Assembly: GCA_021783385.1 (NCBI GenBank)
Contig: JAJXTX010000093.1
Span: forward strand, 1-9,011
From: Pseudomonadota bacterium
Lineage (GTDB): Bacteria > Pseudomonadota > Gammaproteobacteria > Xanthomonadales > Rhodanobacteraceae
Reading direction: 5' to 3'
Length of the DNA stretch: 9,011 nucleotides
The position numbers and the translations under genes were made by a program. The notes beneath the pieces are model-generated. The model saw only the letters and a program-made list of their open reading frames with translations. It did not search any database and was not told the DNA's origin. Shown here in pieces: positions 1 to 6,921 of the stretch; the first letter of the stretch is position 1; each line of letters begins with the position of its first letter.

Positions 1-362
1 TTGAGCGTGGCGATCCACATGTAGAAAGTGAATACGCCCCACAGGAACAGATACCAGCCGACAAAGCCGGCCGGCACTTTGTCATGCAGAAACAGCACAA
101 ACAGGGCAAATGACCACCAGAACGCGCCATAGCTGATGAAGGCGGTGCTGCCAAAGGTATTGCCACTGGGCATTTCCATCACGCCGGCGATCATCTGTGC
201 CGTGCCGCCAAAGGCCAGGGCAACGGCCAGCACCATGGGCATCGCGTCGGGACTGAACCAGCCGACATTGATGATGCTCAACAACCATGTCGTCAAGGCG
301 AAACCCGCCAGGCCCAGCGGGGCCGGGTTGGCGAGTTTTCTCGGTGCGCTTTCAATGCTCAT
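1..362 (-). CDS. satP: Acetate/succinate transporter, GPR1/FUN34/YaaH (SatP) family, 5' part only
   Basis: Inner-membrane carrier that probably imports acetate (possibly also succinate) with protons. About 120 codons are inside the window; the family is usually 180-200 residues, so the C-terminal third lies beyond base 1. The family signature NPAPLGL is at residues 12-18, followed by GF and a hydrophobic helix. Further matches to E. coli SatP, recalled from memory, are the GGTAQMIAG stretch, SGNTFGSTAFISYGAFWW and WYLFLWGVFTFYMW, which cover roughly three to four membrane helices. The ATG at 362-360 is preceded by a strong Shine-Dalgarno (GAGGGGAGA, 379-371), which fixes the start. The gene diverges from acs, and uptake next to activation of acetate supports the substrate assignment. 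Substrate preference itself is inferred. No frameshift is seen in the visible part. Confidence 0.9.
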   Translation of the reverse strand, partial: MSIESAPRKLANPAPLGLAGFALTTWLLSIINVGWFSPDAMPMVLAVALAFGGTAQMIAGVMEMPSGNTFGSTAFISYGAFWWSFALFVLFLHDKVPAGFVGWYLFLWGVFTFYMWIATL

Positions 363-452
363 TCGTTTGATCTCCCCTCGAATTGGTTTACAGGAATTGC
401 TTCGTCACGCGTTGCCGTCACCCCTGCCGCTCCCCAAACGTTATACGCGCCG

Positions 453-466
453 AGCATGGTCATGCT
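453..466. promoter_or_regulatory. 14-bp inverted repeat, possible operator upstream of satP
   Basis: The sequence AGCATGGTCATGCT has perfect 6-bp arms around a 2-bp centre. It lies 7 bp upstream of the minus-strand TATAAC box, where a -35 or an activator site would be expected for satP. It could be a dimer binding site. A palindrome this short can also arise by chance, so the call is tentative. Confidence 0.3.
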
Positions 467-494
467 GCAGCGCGAGCCGCCATTCGCCATTGGT

Positions 495-559
495 CTAACC
501 TCGACCAAAGTCTTGCTGTCAGATACCACGTGACACGCGGCCCGCGGCTAAACTCGACC
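495..559 (+). repeat. 12-bp direct repeat upstream of acs, possible activator sites
   Basis: CTAACCTCGACC (495-506) and CTAAACTCGACC (548-559) agree at 11 of 12 positions. They are in the same orientation, 53 bp apart start to start, which is close to five helical turns. The second copy ends 63 bp before the acs ATG. Helical phasing of two copies upstream of a gene with no clear -35 suggests sites for an activator such as CrbR, but no binding is shown. The second copy might instead overlap the -10 region. Confidence 0.35.
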
Positions 560-610
560 CATGCCGGAAGCGTCCGGCATTCCCGTCAGCGATCGCAGTG
601 ACCCTTTCTC

Positions 611-616
611 AGGAGG
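611..616 (+). promoter_or_regulatory. Ribosome binding site of acs
   Basis: A perfect AGGAGG lies 6 nt before the ATG at 623, fixing the acs start and implying efficient translation. Confidence 0.85.
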
Positions 617-622
617 CTCCTC

Positions 623-2563
623 ATGTCCAAGCTCTATCCGGTCAAGCCCGAGTTCGCCGCCACTGCGCGGGTGCGCCAGCAGGATTACGCACGCTTGTAT
701 GCCGAATCGATCGCCGATCCTGACGGCTTCTGGGCGCGCGTGGGCCAGCGGGTGGACTGGATCAAGTCGCCCACCCGGATCAAGGACGTCTCGTTTGACC
801 CGAAGAACCTGCACATCCGCTGGTACGAGGACGGCACGCTCAACGTGGCAGCCAACTGCCTCGACCGCCACCTGGCCGAACGCGGCGACAAGGTCGCCAT
901 CATCTTCGAAGGCGACGATCCCGCCGAATCGCGCTCGCTCACCTATCGCGAACTGCACGCCGAGGTGTGCAAGTTCGCCAACACGCTGAAACATCTGGGC
1001 GTGGTCAAGGGTGATCGCGTGGCGATCTACCTGCCGATGATTCCGGAAGCGGCGGTGGCGATGCTGGCCTGCGCGCGCATCGGCGCCGTGCATTCGGTGG
1101 TGTTCGGCGGCTTCTCGCCCGATTCGCTGGCCGGGCGCATCGCCGATTCAGCCTGCAAGGTGGTGGTCACCTCCGACGAGGGCGTGCGCGGCGGCAAGCG
1201 GATCGCGCTGAAGGCGAACGTCGATGCGGCGCTGGAGCGTCCCGGCACGCACAGCGTGGAGACGGTCGTCGTGGTCAGTCGCACCGGTGCGGCGGTGCCC
1301 ATGCAATCCCCGCGCGATCGCTACTGGCATCACCTGATGGATGGCCAGACGGCCGACTGCCCGGCCGAGCCGATGGAAGCCGAACACCCGCTGTTCATCC
1401 TGTATACCTCCGGCTCCACCGGCAAGCCGAAGGGCGTGCTGCACACCTCGGGCGGCTATCTGGTCTACACCAGCTATACCCACGAGACGATCTTCGACCT
1501 GCGCGAGGACGACATCTACTGGTGCACCGCCGACGTCGGCTGGATCACCGGCCACAGCTACGTGGTGTACGGCCCGCTGGCCAATGGTGCCACTGTGCTG
1601 ATGTTCGACGGCGTGCCGAACTACCCCGACTTCCGCCGCTTCTGGCAGGTGATCGACAAGCACCAGGTCACCCTGTTCTACACCGCGCCCACCGCAATCC
1701 GCGCGCTGATGCGCGAGGGCGAGGGCCCGGTGAAGGCGTGCTCGCGTGCCAGCCTGCGCCTGCTTGGCACGGTCGGCGAACCGATCAACCCGGAGGCGTG
1801 GGAGTGGTACTACCGGGTGGTCGGCGACGAACGCTGCCCGATCGTGGACACCTGGTGGCAGACCGAAACCGGCGGCATCCTGATCACCCCGCTGCCCGGT
1901 GCCATCGCCACCAAACCGGGCTCGGCGACGCTGCCGTTCTTCGGCATCAAGCCGGTCATCGTCGATACCAACGGTGAAGCGCAGGCGGGGGCCTGCGAGG
2001 GCAACCTGTTGATCAGCGATTCGTGGCCGGGCCAGATGCGCACGGTCTACGGCGATCATCAGCGCTTCATCGACACCTACTTCAGCGCCTATCCCGGCAA
2101 CTACTTCACCGGCGACGGCGCCCGCCGCGACGAGGACGGCTATTACTGGATCACCGGCCGCGTCGATGACGTGATCAACGTCGCCGGGCACCGGCTGGGC
2201 ACCGCCGAGGTGGAAAGCGCGCTGGTGGCGCACCCCAAGGTAGCCGAAGCGGCGGTGGTCGGCTGTCCGCACGACATCAAGGGCCAGGGCATCTATGCCT
2301 ATGTCACCCTGATTTCGGGTGAAGTCGGCACCGACGCACTGCGCAAGGAGCTGATCGCGTGGGTGCGCAAGGAAATCGGCCCGATCGCCACGCCCGATTA
2401 CCTGCAGTGGGCGCCGGGCCTGCCGAAGACCCGCTCGGGCAAGATCATGCGCCGCATTCTGCGCAAGATCGGCGAGAACCTGCCCGACCAGCTGGGTGAC
2501 ATCTCGACGCTGGCCGACCCCAGCGTGGTGAAAAGCCTGGTCGACGAGAGACTGATCAAATGA
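623..2563 (+). CDS. acs: Acetyl-CoA synthetase, AMP-forming
   Basis: Cytoplasmic enzyme that converts acetate, ATP and CoA to acetyl-CoA, AMP and pyrophosphate through acetyl-AMP. It is the high-affinity route for scavenging acetate. The 646 residues match the usual length of about 650. Visible motifs: the N-terminal ACAS region with [17 protein letters not shown] (22-38); the phosphate-binding loop [11 protein letters not shown] (261-271); [11 protein letters not shown] (408-418) with the paired Trp that shapes the small acetate pocket; [20 protein letters not shown] (494-513) with the adenosine-ribose Asp; and the C-terminal [11 protein letters not shown] (601-611). Its catalytic Lys607 corresponds to the lysine that is acetylated in Salmonella Acs to switch the enzyme off. 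All key residues are intact. It lies between a divergent acetate transporter and a CrbR-like regulator, which fits the acetate switch. Propionate as main substrate is less likely given the double Trp. Confidence 0.97.
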   Translation: MSKLYPVKPEFAATARVRQQDYARLYAESIADPDGFWARVGQRVDWIKSPTRIKDVSFDPKNLHIRWYEDGTLNVAANCLDRHLAERGDKVAIIFEGDDPAESRSLTYRELHAEVCKFANTLKHLGVVKGDRVAIYLPMIPEAAVAMLACARIGAVHSVVFGGFSPDSLAGRIADSACKVVVTSDEGVRGGKRIALKANVDAALERPGTHSVETVVVVSRTGAAVPMQSPRDRYWHHLMDGQTADCPAEPMEAEHPLFILYTSGSTGKPKGVLHTSGGYLVYTSYTHETIFDLREDDIYWCTADVGWITGHSYVVYGPLANGATVLMFDGVPNYPDFRRFWQVIDKHQVTLFYTAPTAIRALMREGEGPVKACSRASLRLLGTVGEPINPEAWEWYYRVVGDERCPIVDTWWQTETGGILITPLPGAIATKPGSATLPFFGIKPVIVDTNGEAQAGACEGNLLISDSWPGQMRTVYGDHQRFIDTYFSAYPGNYFTGDGARRDEDGYYWITGRVDDVINVAGHRLGTAEVESALVAHPKVAEAAVVGCPHDIKGQGIYAYVTLISGEVGTDALRKELIAWVRKEIGPIATPDYLQWAPGLPKTRSGKIMRRILRKIGENLPDQLGDISTLADPSVVKSLVDERLIK

Positions 2564-2569
2564 AGCGCC

Positions 2570-2673
2570 GGGGAACGGGGAACGGGGAGCGGGGAACAGC
2601 GGCGGCCCGCTTCACCGTTGGCGCTGCGCCATGGACAGTTTGTGTTCCCTATTGCCTTTCGCCTGTTCCCCGC
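2570..2673. repeat. GGGGAAC-heptamer palindromic intergenic element
   Basis: Starting 6 bp after the acs stop there are four tandem 7-mers: GGGGAAC, GGGGAAC, GGGGAGC, GGGGAAC (2570-2597). A mirror array lies at 2644-2671, read on the plus strand as GTTCCCT, ATTGCCT, TTCGCCT, GTTCCCC. By my hand count it matches the reverse complement of the left array at about 19 of 28 bases. The innermost left and outermost right parts pair perfectly over 11 bp (2589-2599 with 2663-2673). A small inverted repeat (2619-2631) sits in the middle. This resembles short palindromic elements I recall between genes of Xanthomonadales. In RNA it could form a large stem-loop separating or protecting the acs transcript from crbR. 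It lacks the U-run of an intrinsic terminator. Confidence 0.65.
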
Positions 2674-2684
2674 TACTGAAACCC

Positions 2685-3359
2685 ATGCCTGACATCCTGA
2701 TCGCCGACGATCACCCGCTGTTCCGCGAAGCCATGCAACGCGCGGTGCTGTCGGCACTGCCCCAGGCCAGCGTGCACAGCGCCGACAGCGTGCATGCGCT
2801 GCTCGGCCTGATCGAGCAGTTTCCCGACGCCGAGCTGCTGCTGCTCGACCTGCACATGCCCGGCGCCCGCGGCTACTCCGCGTTGGCGCACATCCGCGGG
2901 CAATACCCGGGGCTGCCGACCATCGTGGTATCCGGCCACGAGGAGTCGCTGGTGGCACGCCGCGCGCTGGCGCATGGCGCCTCGGCCTACATTCCCAAAT
3001 CGACGCCGGGCGAGGCCATCGTCGAGGCCATCCGCACCGTGCTGGACGGCGACGTCTGGCTGCCCCCCTCGCTGCTCGGCGGCAGCACCGAACTGCGCCC
3101 CGACGAGGCCGCCGCCGCCGCACGCATCGCCACGCTGACCCCGCAGCAGTTCCGCGTGATGACGATGATCGCTGAGGGCCTCCTGAACAAGCAGATCGCC
3201 TACGACCTGAGCGTCTCCGAAGCCACCGTGAAGGCACACATGACCGCGATCATGCGCAAGCTCGGCGTCAGCAACCGCACCCAGGTGGCGCTGGCTGCCA
3301 GCCAGCTCGCGGTGGATCAGGAAACGATGCCGGCACCCCCCGACGATGACGGACCCTGA
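2685..3359 (+). CDS. crbR: CrbR/ErdR-like LuxR-type response regulator
   Basis: DNA-binding response regulator of the NarL/FixJ group, 224 residues. The receiver domain (about 1-120) has the acidic pair Asp8-Asp9, phospho-acceptor Asp55 in LLLLDLHMPG, switch residue Ser83 and the conserved Lys105. A linker leads to a GerE/LuxR helix-turn-helix (about 150-208: LTPQQFRVMTMIAEG, LLNKQIAYDLSVSEATVKAH, RKLGVSNRTQVALAA). Its position behind acs and facing a CrbS-type kinase argues that it is the regulator of acs and acetate uptake, as CrbR is in Vibrio cholerae and ErdR in Pseudomonas. That role is inferred from context and architecture. I start at the ATG at 2685 because the receiver fold begins at once (MPDILIADDH). 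An in-frame ATG at 2631 would add 18 residues encoded partly by the repeat element. Neither start has a good Shine-Dalgarno. Confidence 0.85.
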   Translation: MPDILIADDHPLFREAMQRAVLSALPQASVHSADSVHALLGLIEQFPDAELLLLDLHMPGARGYSALAHIRGQYPGLPTIVVSGHEESLVARRALAHGASAYIPKSTPGEAIVEAIRTVLDGDVWLPPSLLGGSTELRPDEAAAAARIATLTPQQFRVMTMIAEGLLNKQIAYDLSVSEATVKAHMTAIMRKLGVSNRTQVALAASQLAVDQETMPAPPDDDGP

Positions 3360-3368
3360 AGCGGCGCG

Positions 3369-6300
3369 CTAGTGGCGCAGCAGCGCCGTGAGCAGCGCAC
3401 GCAGCGCGGCCGGGCGCAGCGGCTTGTGCAGCAGCGGATAGCCCAGGGCGCGTGCGCGCTGCTTGAGTTCGCTGCCGCGGTCGGCGGTGATCATGGCGGC
3501 CGGCGGCAGCGCTGGGTATTCCGCGCGCAGTCGCTGCAGCGCCTGCAGGCCGTCGAGCTCGTCGGCGAGATGGTAGTCGGCCAGGATCAGATCGATCGGC
3601 CCATGCCTCAGCTCCACCCGCGCCTGGTCGATGTCCAGCGCCAGCCGGCAGTCCACGCCCCAGCGGCTGAGCAGTGCGCGCATGCCGTCGAGAATGGTGG
3701 CGTCGTTGTCCAGGCAGAGCACGGTCAGCGGCAGCTGTTCGTCGGGACCGCGGCGCTGCACCTGCTGGCGCCGCACCGGTACCGGCACGCTGCGCGGCAC
3801 GGTGACGGCAAAGCAGCTGCCGCGGCCGACCTGTGAATGCAGGTCGAGCCGGTGGTCGAGAATGCCGGCCAGGCGATCGCAGATCGACAACCCCAGGCCC
3901 AGCCCCTTCTCGCCCCACGGCGAGGGCTGCTCCAGCCGCTGGAACTCGTCGAAGATCCGCGCGCGCTGCTCGGCGGCGATGCCGGGGCCGGAATCCCACA
4001 CCTCGATGCGCACTTCGCCCTGCGCGCGGCGTGCGCCCAGCAGCACGCTGCCGCTGCGCGTGTAGCGCAACGCGTTGGAGAGGAAGTTCTGCACAATCCG
4101 GCGCAGCAGCTGCGGATCGCTGCGCACCGACAGCGTGGTCGGCACCACGCGCAGGCGCAGGCCGCGCTGCTCCGCCACCAGCGCGAACTGCGCCTTGAGC
4201 GAATCAAACAGCTCGATCAGCGCGAAGCCACCCACTTCCGGCCGGTAACTGCCGGCATCCAGTCGCGAGGTGTCGAGCAGCCCGTCGAGCAGATCCTCGG
4301 CCGCGCGGAACGAAGCGTCGATGCGCTCGGCCAGCTGGCTCGCCTCACCATCCAGGCCCGGATGCTGGCGCAACGCGGAGGTGAACAGCCGTGCCGCATT
4401 CAGCGGCTGCAGCAAGTCGTGGCTGGCGGCGGCGAGGAAGCGCGTCTTGGAGATGTTGGCGGCCTCGGCCGCGCGCCGCGCGTGGGCGGTGGCGACCAGC
4501 GCCTCGGACAGCTCGGCGGTGCGCTGCTCCACCCGCTGCTCCAGCGTTTCGTTGGCCTCGATCAGCGCCTGCTCGGCATGCTTGTAGGCGGTGACGTCGG
4601 TATAGGTGGTGACGTAGCCGCCGCCGGGCAGCGCGCGTCCGCGCATCTCGATCACCGTGCCATCCGGCCGGATGCGCTGGAACAGATGCGAGGAGCCGGC
4701 GCGCATGTAGTCGATGCGTTTGGCCACATGGCCGTCCACTTCGCCCGGACCGCATTCGCCCAGCTCGGCGTTCCAGCGGATCAGATCCTCGACCGGCACG
4801 CCGACGTAGACCATCCCGGCCGGGTAGTCGAACAGTTCCAGATAGCGGTGGTTCCATGCCACCAGCCGCATGTCGGCATCGACCACGCTGATGCCCTGCG
4901 ACACGTTTTCCAGCGTGGTGGAGAGCAGCTGGCGATTGAAGCGCAATTCCTGCGAGGCCTCGTCCATCAGCGCCATCGCTTCGGCAATATCCAGTCCGCT
5001 GCCGGAGAGCACGCCGATCAGGATGCGCCGCGCATTGGCGGCGCCCATGGCCGAGGCCAGCAGCCGCTCGGTGTACTGGATCAGCGCGCGGTCTGCCGCC
5101 TCGGTGGCCAGCAGCGGACGGCCGCGGCGGTCGGCGTATTCCTCGAACGCGCGGTCACTGCTGCGTTCGCCCAGAATGCGCTCGGCGATGGTGCGCAGGT
5201 CGGCAACAGCGATGCGTCCGAGCAGGTCGCCGGCGCCGCTGCGTCCGGTGGCGTCGGCATCCATGAACATCGAGGCATGCAGGCGCTCTTCCAGGCTGGG
5301 TCGGAAGCGCAGCGAAATGAAAACCAGACAGCCAACGTTGACCAGCAGCGACCAGAACGTGGCGTGCATCACCGGGTCCCAGTCGCCCAGGTGAAACAGC
5401 GCCTGCGGTCGCAGCCAGCTCACGCCGAACGGCCCCTGCTCGATCCACTGGTCGGAGCGGCTGAGCGCGGGCAGCAGCAGGGTGTAGATCCACACTGCGA
5501 AACCGCCCAACAGACCCACCGCCACCCCGCGCCGGCTGGCACCGCGCCAGTACAGCGCAGCCACCAGTGCGGGCGCGAACTGCGCCACCGCGGCAAACGC
5601 CAGCAGTCCGGTAGCCGCCAGGTTCTCTGAACCGGCCGCCACCCGGTAGTACACGTAGGCCATCAGCGCGAGGGCCGCGATCGCCACCCGGCGCACGCGC
5701 AGCACCAGCTGCGAAAGGTCGCTGCGCTGCTCCAGCTGCAGGTGGCGGATGCGCAGCAGCGCCGGCATCACCAGGTCGTTGCTGATCATCGTCGACAGCG
5801 CCACCGAGGCCACGATCACCATACCGGTGGCCGCCGAAAAGCCGCCAATGAAGGCCAGCAGCGCCATGCCGCGATTGCCGTGCGCCAGCGGCAGGGTCAG
5901 CACCCAGGCATCGGCGATGCCGTCGCGCACCACCGGCATGCTCGCGCCTGCCGCCACGATCGGCAGCACCGCCACGCAGACAATGCCCAGGTACAGAGGC
6001 ACCAGCCAGCGCGCCCGATGGATATCGTCAGCGTCCTCGCATTCCACCACGCCAATCTGGAACTGCCGCGGCAGGCAGAACATCGCGCAGAACGCCAGCA
6101 GCGTCTGCGCCAGAAAACCCGGCGGCAGGCCCTGATCCAGCTGCAGCAGCGGGCGCTGCACGGTCGCCGCCAACCCCGGCCCATGCCAGAGCGCGTAGGC
6201 TGCCAGCGCCACGAAGGCAAGCAGCTTGATCAGCGACTCCAGCGCGATCGCCAGCATCATGCCGTGGTGATGCTCGGTGGCATCGATGCTGCGGGTGCCG

Positions 6301-6815
6301 AACAGGATCGCGAACACCGCCAGCAGCACCGCGCACCACAACGCGCTGTCGGCGCCACCGGCCGGCACGCTGCCGCTGAGCACCCCAAACGACATCGACA
6401 CCGCCTTGAACTGCAGCGCGATGTACGGCACCACCGCGGTCACCGCGATCACCGCCACCAGCGCGGCCAGCCCGTGCGACTTGCCGAAGCGGGCGCCGAT
6501 GAAGTCCGCGATCGAGGTGATGTTGCGCTGACCGGCCACCCGCACCAGCCGGCGCAGCAGGCCGAAGCCGAACACGAACAGCAGCATCGGTCCCAGATAG
6601 ATCGGCAGGTACGCCAGCCCGGAGCGCGCCGCCGTGCCCACCGCGCCGTACAGCGTCCACGACGAGCAGTACACCGCCAGCGCGAGGCTGTAGATGATCG
6701 GCCGCAGCTTCGGCTGACGTGGATACACCGGTCGGCGATCGCCCGCATAGGCCACCACGAACAGCAGCCCGACATACAGAAGCGACACCAGCAGCAGCAG
6801 CCAACGGTGAATCAA
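3369..6815 (-). CDS. crbS: CrbS/MxtR-like hybrid sensor histidine kinase with SLC5 symporter domain
   Basis: Inner-membrane sensor kinase, 1148 residues, probable partner of the convergent crbR. Domains in order: a sodium:solute-symporter-like module (about 1-505, roughly 13 hydrophobic helices); a STAC-like linker (about 530-625, including YTERLLASAMGAANAR); a PAS domain (about 628-745); a short coiled coil (LEQRVEQRTAELSEAL); HisKA with phospho-acceptor His799 in AAASHDLLQPLNAARLF; HATPase with Asn910/Asn914, DSGPGI (941-946) and GLGLGLSI (971-978); and a C-terminal receiver (about 1030-1148) with phospho-acceptor Asp1080, Thr1110 and Lys1131. This order matches CrbS. Translation starts at TTG (6815-6813): a strong GGGAGGA lies 5 nt upstream and an in-frame TGA six codons upstream excludes a longer start. 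The signal sensed (acetate, its flux or another cue) cannot be read from the sequence. CbrA-like kinases are the main alternative, but the acs context and terminal receiver favour CrbS. Confidence 0.9.
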   Translation of the reverse strand: MIHRWLLLLVSLLYVGLLFVVAYAGDRRPVYPRQPKLRPIIYSLALAVYCSSWTLYGAVGTAARSGLAYLPIYLGPMLLFVFGFGLLRRLVRVAGQRNITSIADFIGARFGKSHGLAALVAVIAVTAVVPYIALQFKAVSMSFGVLSGSVPAGGADSALWCAVLLAVFAILFGTRSIDATEHHHGMMLAIALESLIKLLAFVALAAYALWHGPGLAATVQRPLLQLDQGLPPGFLAQTLLAFCAMFCLPRQFQIGVVECEDADDIHRARWLVPLYLGIVCVAVLPIVAAGASMPVVRDGIADAWVLTLPLAHGNRGMALLAFIGGFSAATGMVIVASVALSTMISNDLVMPALLRIRHLQLEQRSDLSQLVLRVRRVAIAALALMAYVYYRVAAGSENLAATGLLAFAAVAQFAPALVAALYWRGASRRGVAVGLLGGFAVWIYTLLLPALSRSDQWIEQGPFGVSWLRPQALFHLGDWDPVMHATFWSLLVNVGCLVFISLRFRPSLEERLHASMFMDADATGRSGAGDLLGRIAVADLRTIAERILGERSSDRAFEEYADRRGRPLLATEAADRALIQYTERLLASAMGAANARRILIGVLSGSGLDIAEAMALMDEASQELRFNRQLLSTTLENVSQGISVVDADMRLVAWNHRYLELFDYPAGMVYVGVPVEDLIRWNAELGECGPGEVDGHVAKRIDYMRAGSSHLFQRIRPDGTVIEMRGRALPGGGYVTTYTDVTAYKHAEQALIEANETLEQRVEQRTAELSEALVATAHARRAAEAANISKTRFLAAASHDLLQPLNAARLFTSALRQHPGLDGEASQLAERIDASFRAAEDLLDGLLDTSRLDAGSYRPEVGGFALIELFDSLKAQFALVAEQRGLRLRVVPTTLSVRSDPQLLRRIVQNFLSNALRYTRSGSVLLGARRAQGEVRIEVWDSGPGIAAEQRARIFDEFQRLEQPSPWGEKGLGLGLSICDRLAGILDHRLDLHSQVGRGSCFAVTVPRSVPVPVRRQQVQRRGPDEQLPLTVLCLDNDATILDGMRALLSRWGVDCRLALDIDQARVELRHGPIDLILADYHLADELDGLQALQRLRAEYPALPPAAMITADRGSELKQRARALGYPLLHKPLRPAALRALLTALLRH

Positions 6816-6820
6816 GCAAG

Positions 6821-6827
6821 TCCTCCC
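6821..6827 (-). promoter_or_regulatory. Ribosome binding site deciding the TTG start of crbS
   Basis: GGGAGGA (read on the minus strand) ends 5 nt before the TTG at 6815. Together with the in-frame TGA six codons upstream of the TTG, it identifies TTG as the initiation codon. An ATG just upstream of this site (read MIRED...) is in another frame and does not lead into the symporter domain. Confidence 0.8.
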
Positions 6828-6880
6828 GGATCATCCTGCGTGCCGAATCGATCGCTGCGTCGCGCTCAGGCCATGCGCTC

Positions 6881-6896
6881 GCGCGCTTGTGCGCGC
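6881..6896. repeat. Small GC hairpin in the crbS-PPTase spacer
   Basis: GCGCGC-TTGT-GCGCGC forms a perfect 6-bp stem with a 4-nt loop in the 106-bp divergent spacer, or just before and overlapping the GTG alternative start of the transferase. It may reflect high GC only. No clear promoter boxes are visible in this spacer. Confidence 0.25.
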
Positions 6897-6921
6897 CTGC
6901 CGCCAGCGCCACCATGCGCGC

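Larger units (their letters stand above)
363..622. promoter_or_regulatory. Divergent satP-acs control region
   Basis: This 260-bp gene-free stretch must hold the promoters of both the transporter and acs. Seen directly: a TATAAC box on the minus strand at 445-440 (five of six to the sigma-70 -10 consensus), 78 bp from the satP start. It has no good -35; a 14-bp inverted repeat (453-466) lies just upstream of it. On the acs side a 12-bp motif occurs twice (495-506 and 548-559). The second copy contains TAAACT, a poor -10 candidate, and I find no convincing -35. Weak core promoters would fit activator-dependent transcription, for example by the CrbR-like regulator encoded downstream, but no transcription start is known. 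Confidence 0.6.

Noticed and set aside
527..532. CACGTG palindrome upstream of acs
   Set aside because: A 6-bp palindrome in GC-rich DNA is expected by chance, and no second copy or spacing supports it as an operator.
1148..2272. A 374-codon open frame on the minus strand, antisense to acs
   Set aside because: Low-information composition and full overlap with an intact, motif-complete acs.
2570..2597. Tandem GGGGAAC units as a possible CRISPR or variable-number coding repeat
   Set aside because: Units are 7 bp with no spacers and lie outside coding sequence, so this is neither a CRISPR array nor a coding repeat.
2631..2684. Upstream in-frame ATG for crbR
   Set aside because: It would add 18 residues encoded partly by the heptamer-repeat arm, and response regulators of this family begin directly with the receiver strand found at 2685.
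2398..3237. A 279-codon minus-strand frame spanning the acs end and crbR
   Set aside because: Arg/Ala/Ser-rich translation typical of a GC-rich shadow; crbR on the other strand has all receiver and helix-turn-helix residues.
3837..5630. A 597-codon open frame on the plus strand, antisense to crbS
   Set aside because: The product is rich in Gln, Arg, Ala, His and Gly without domain motifs. It is a codon-phase shadow of GC-rich crbS, whose own frame shows complete kinase motifs.
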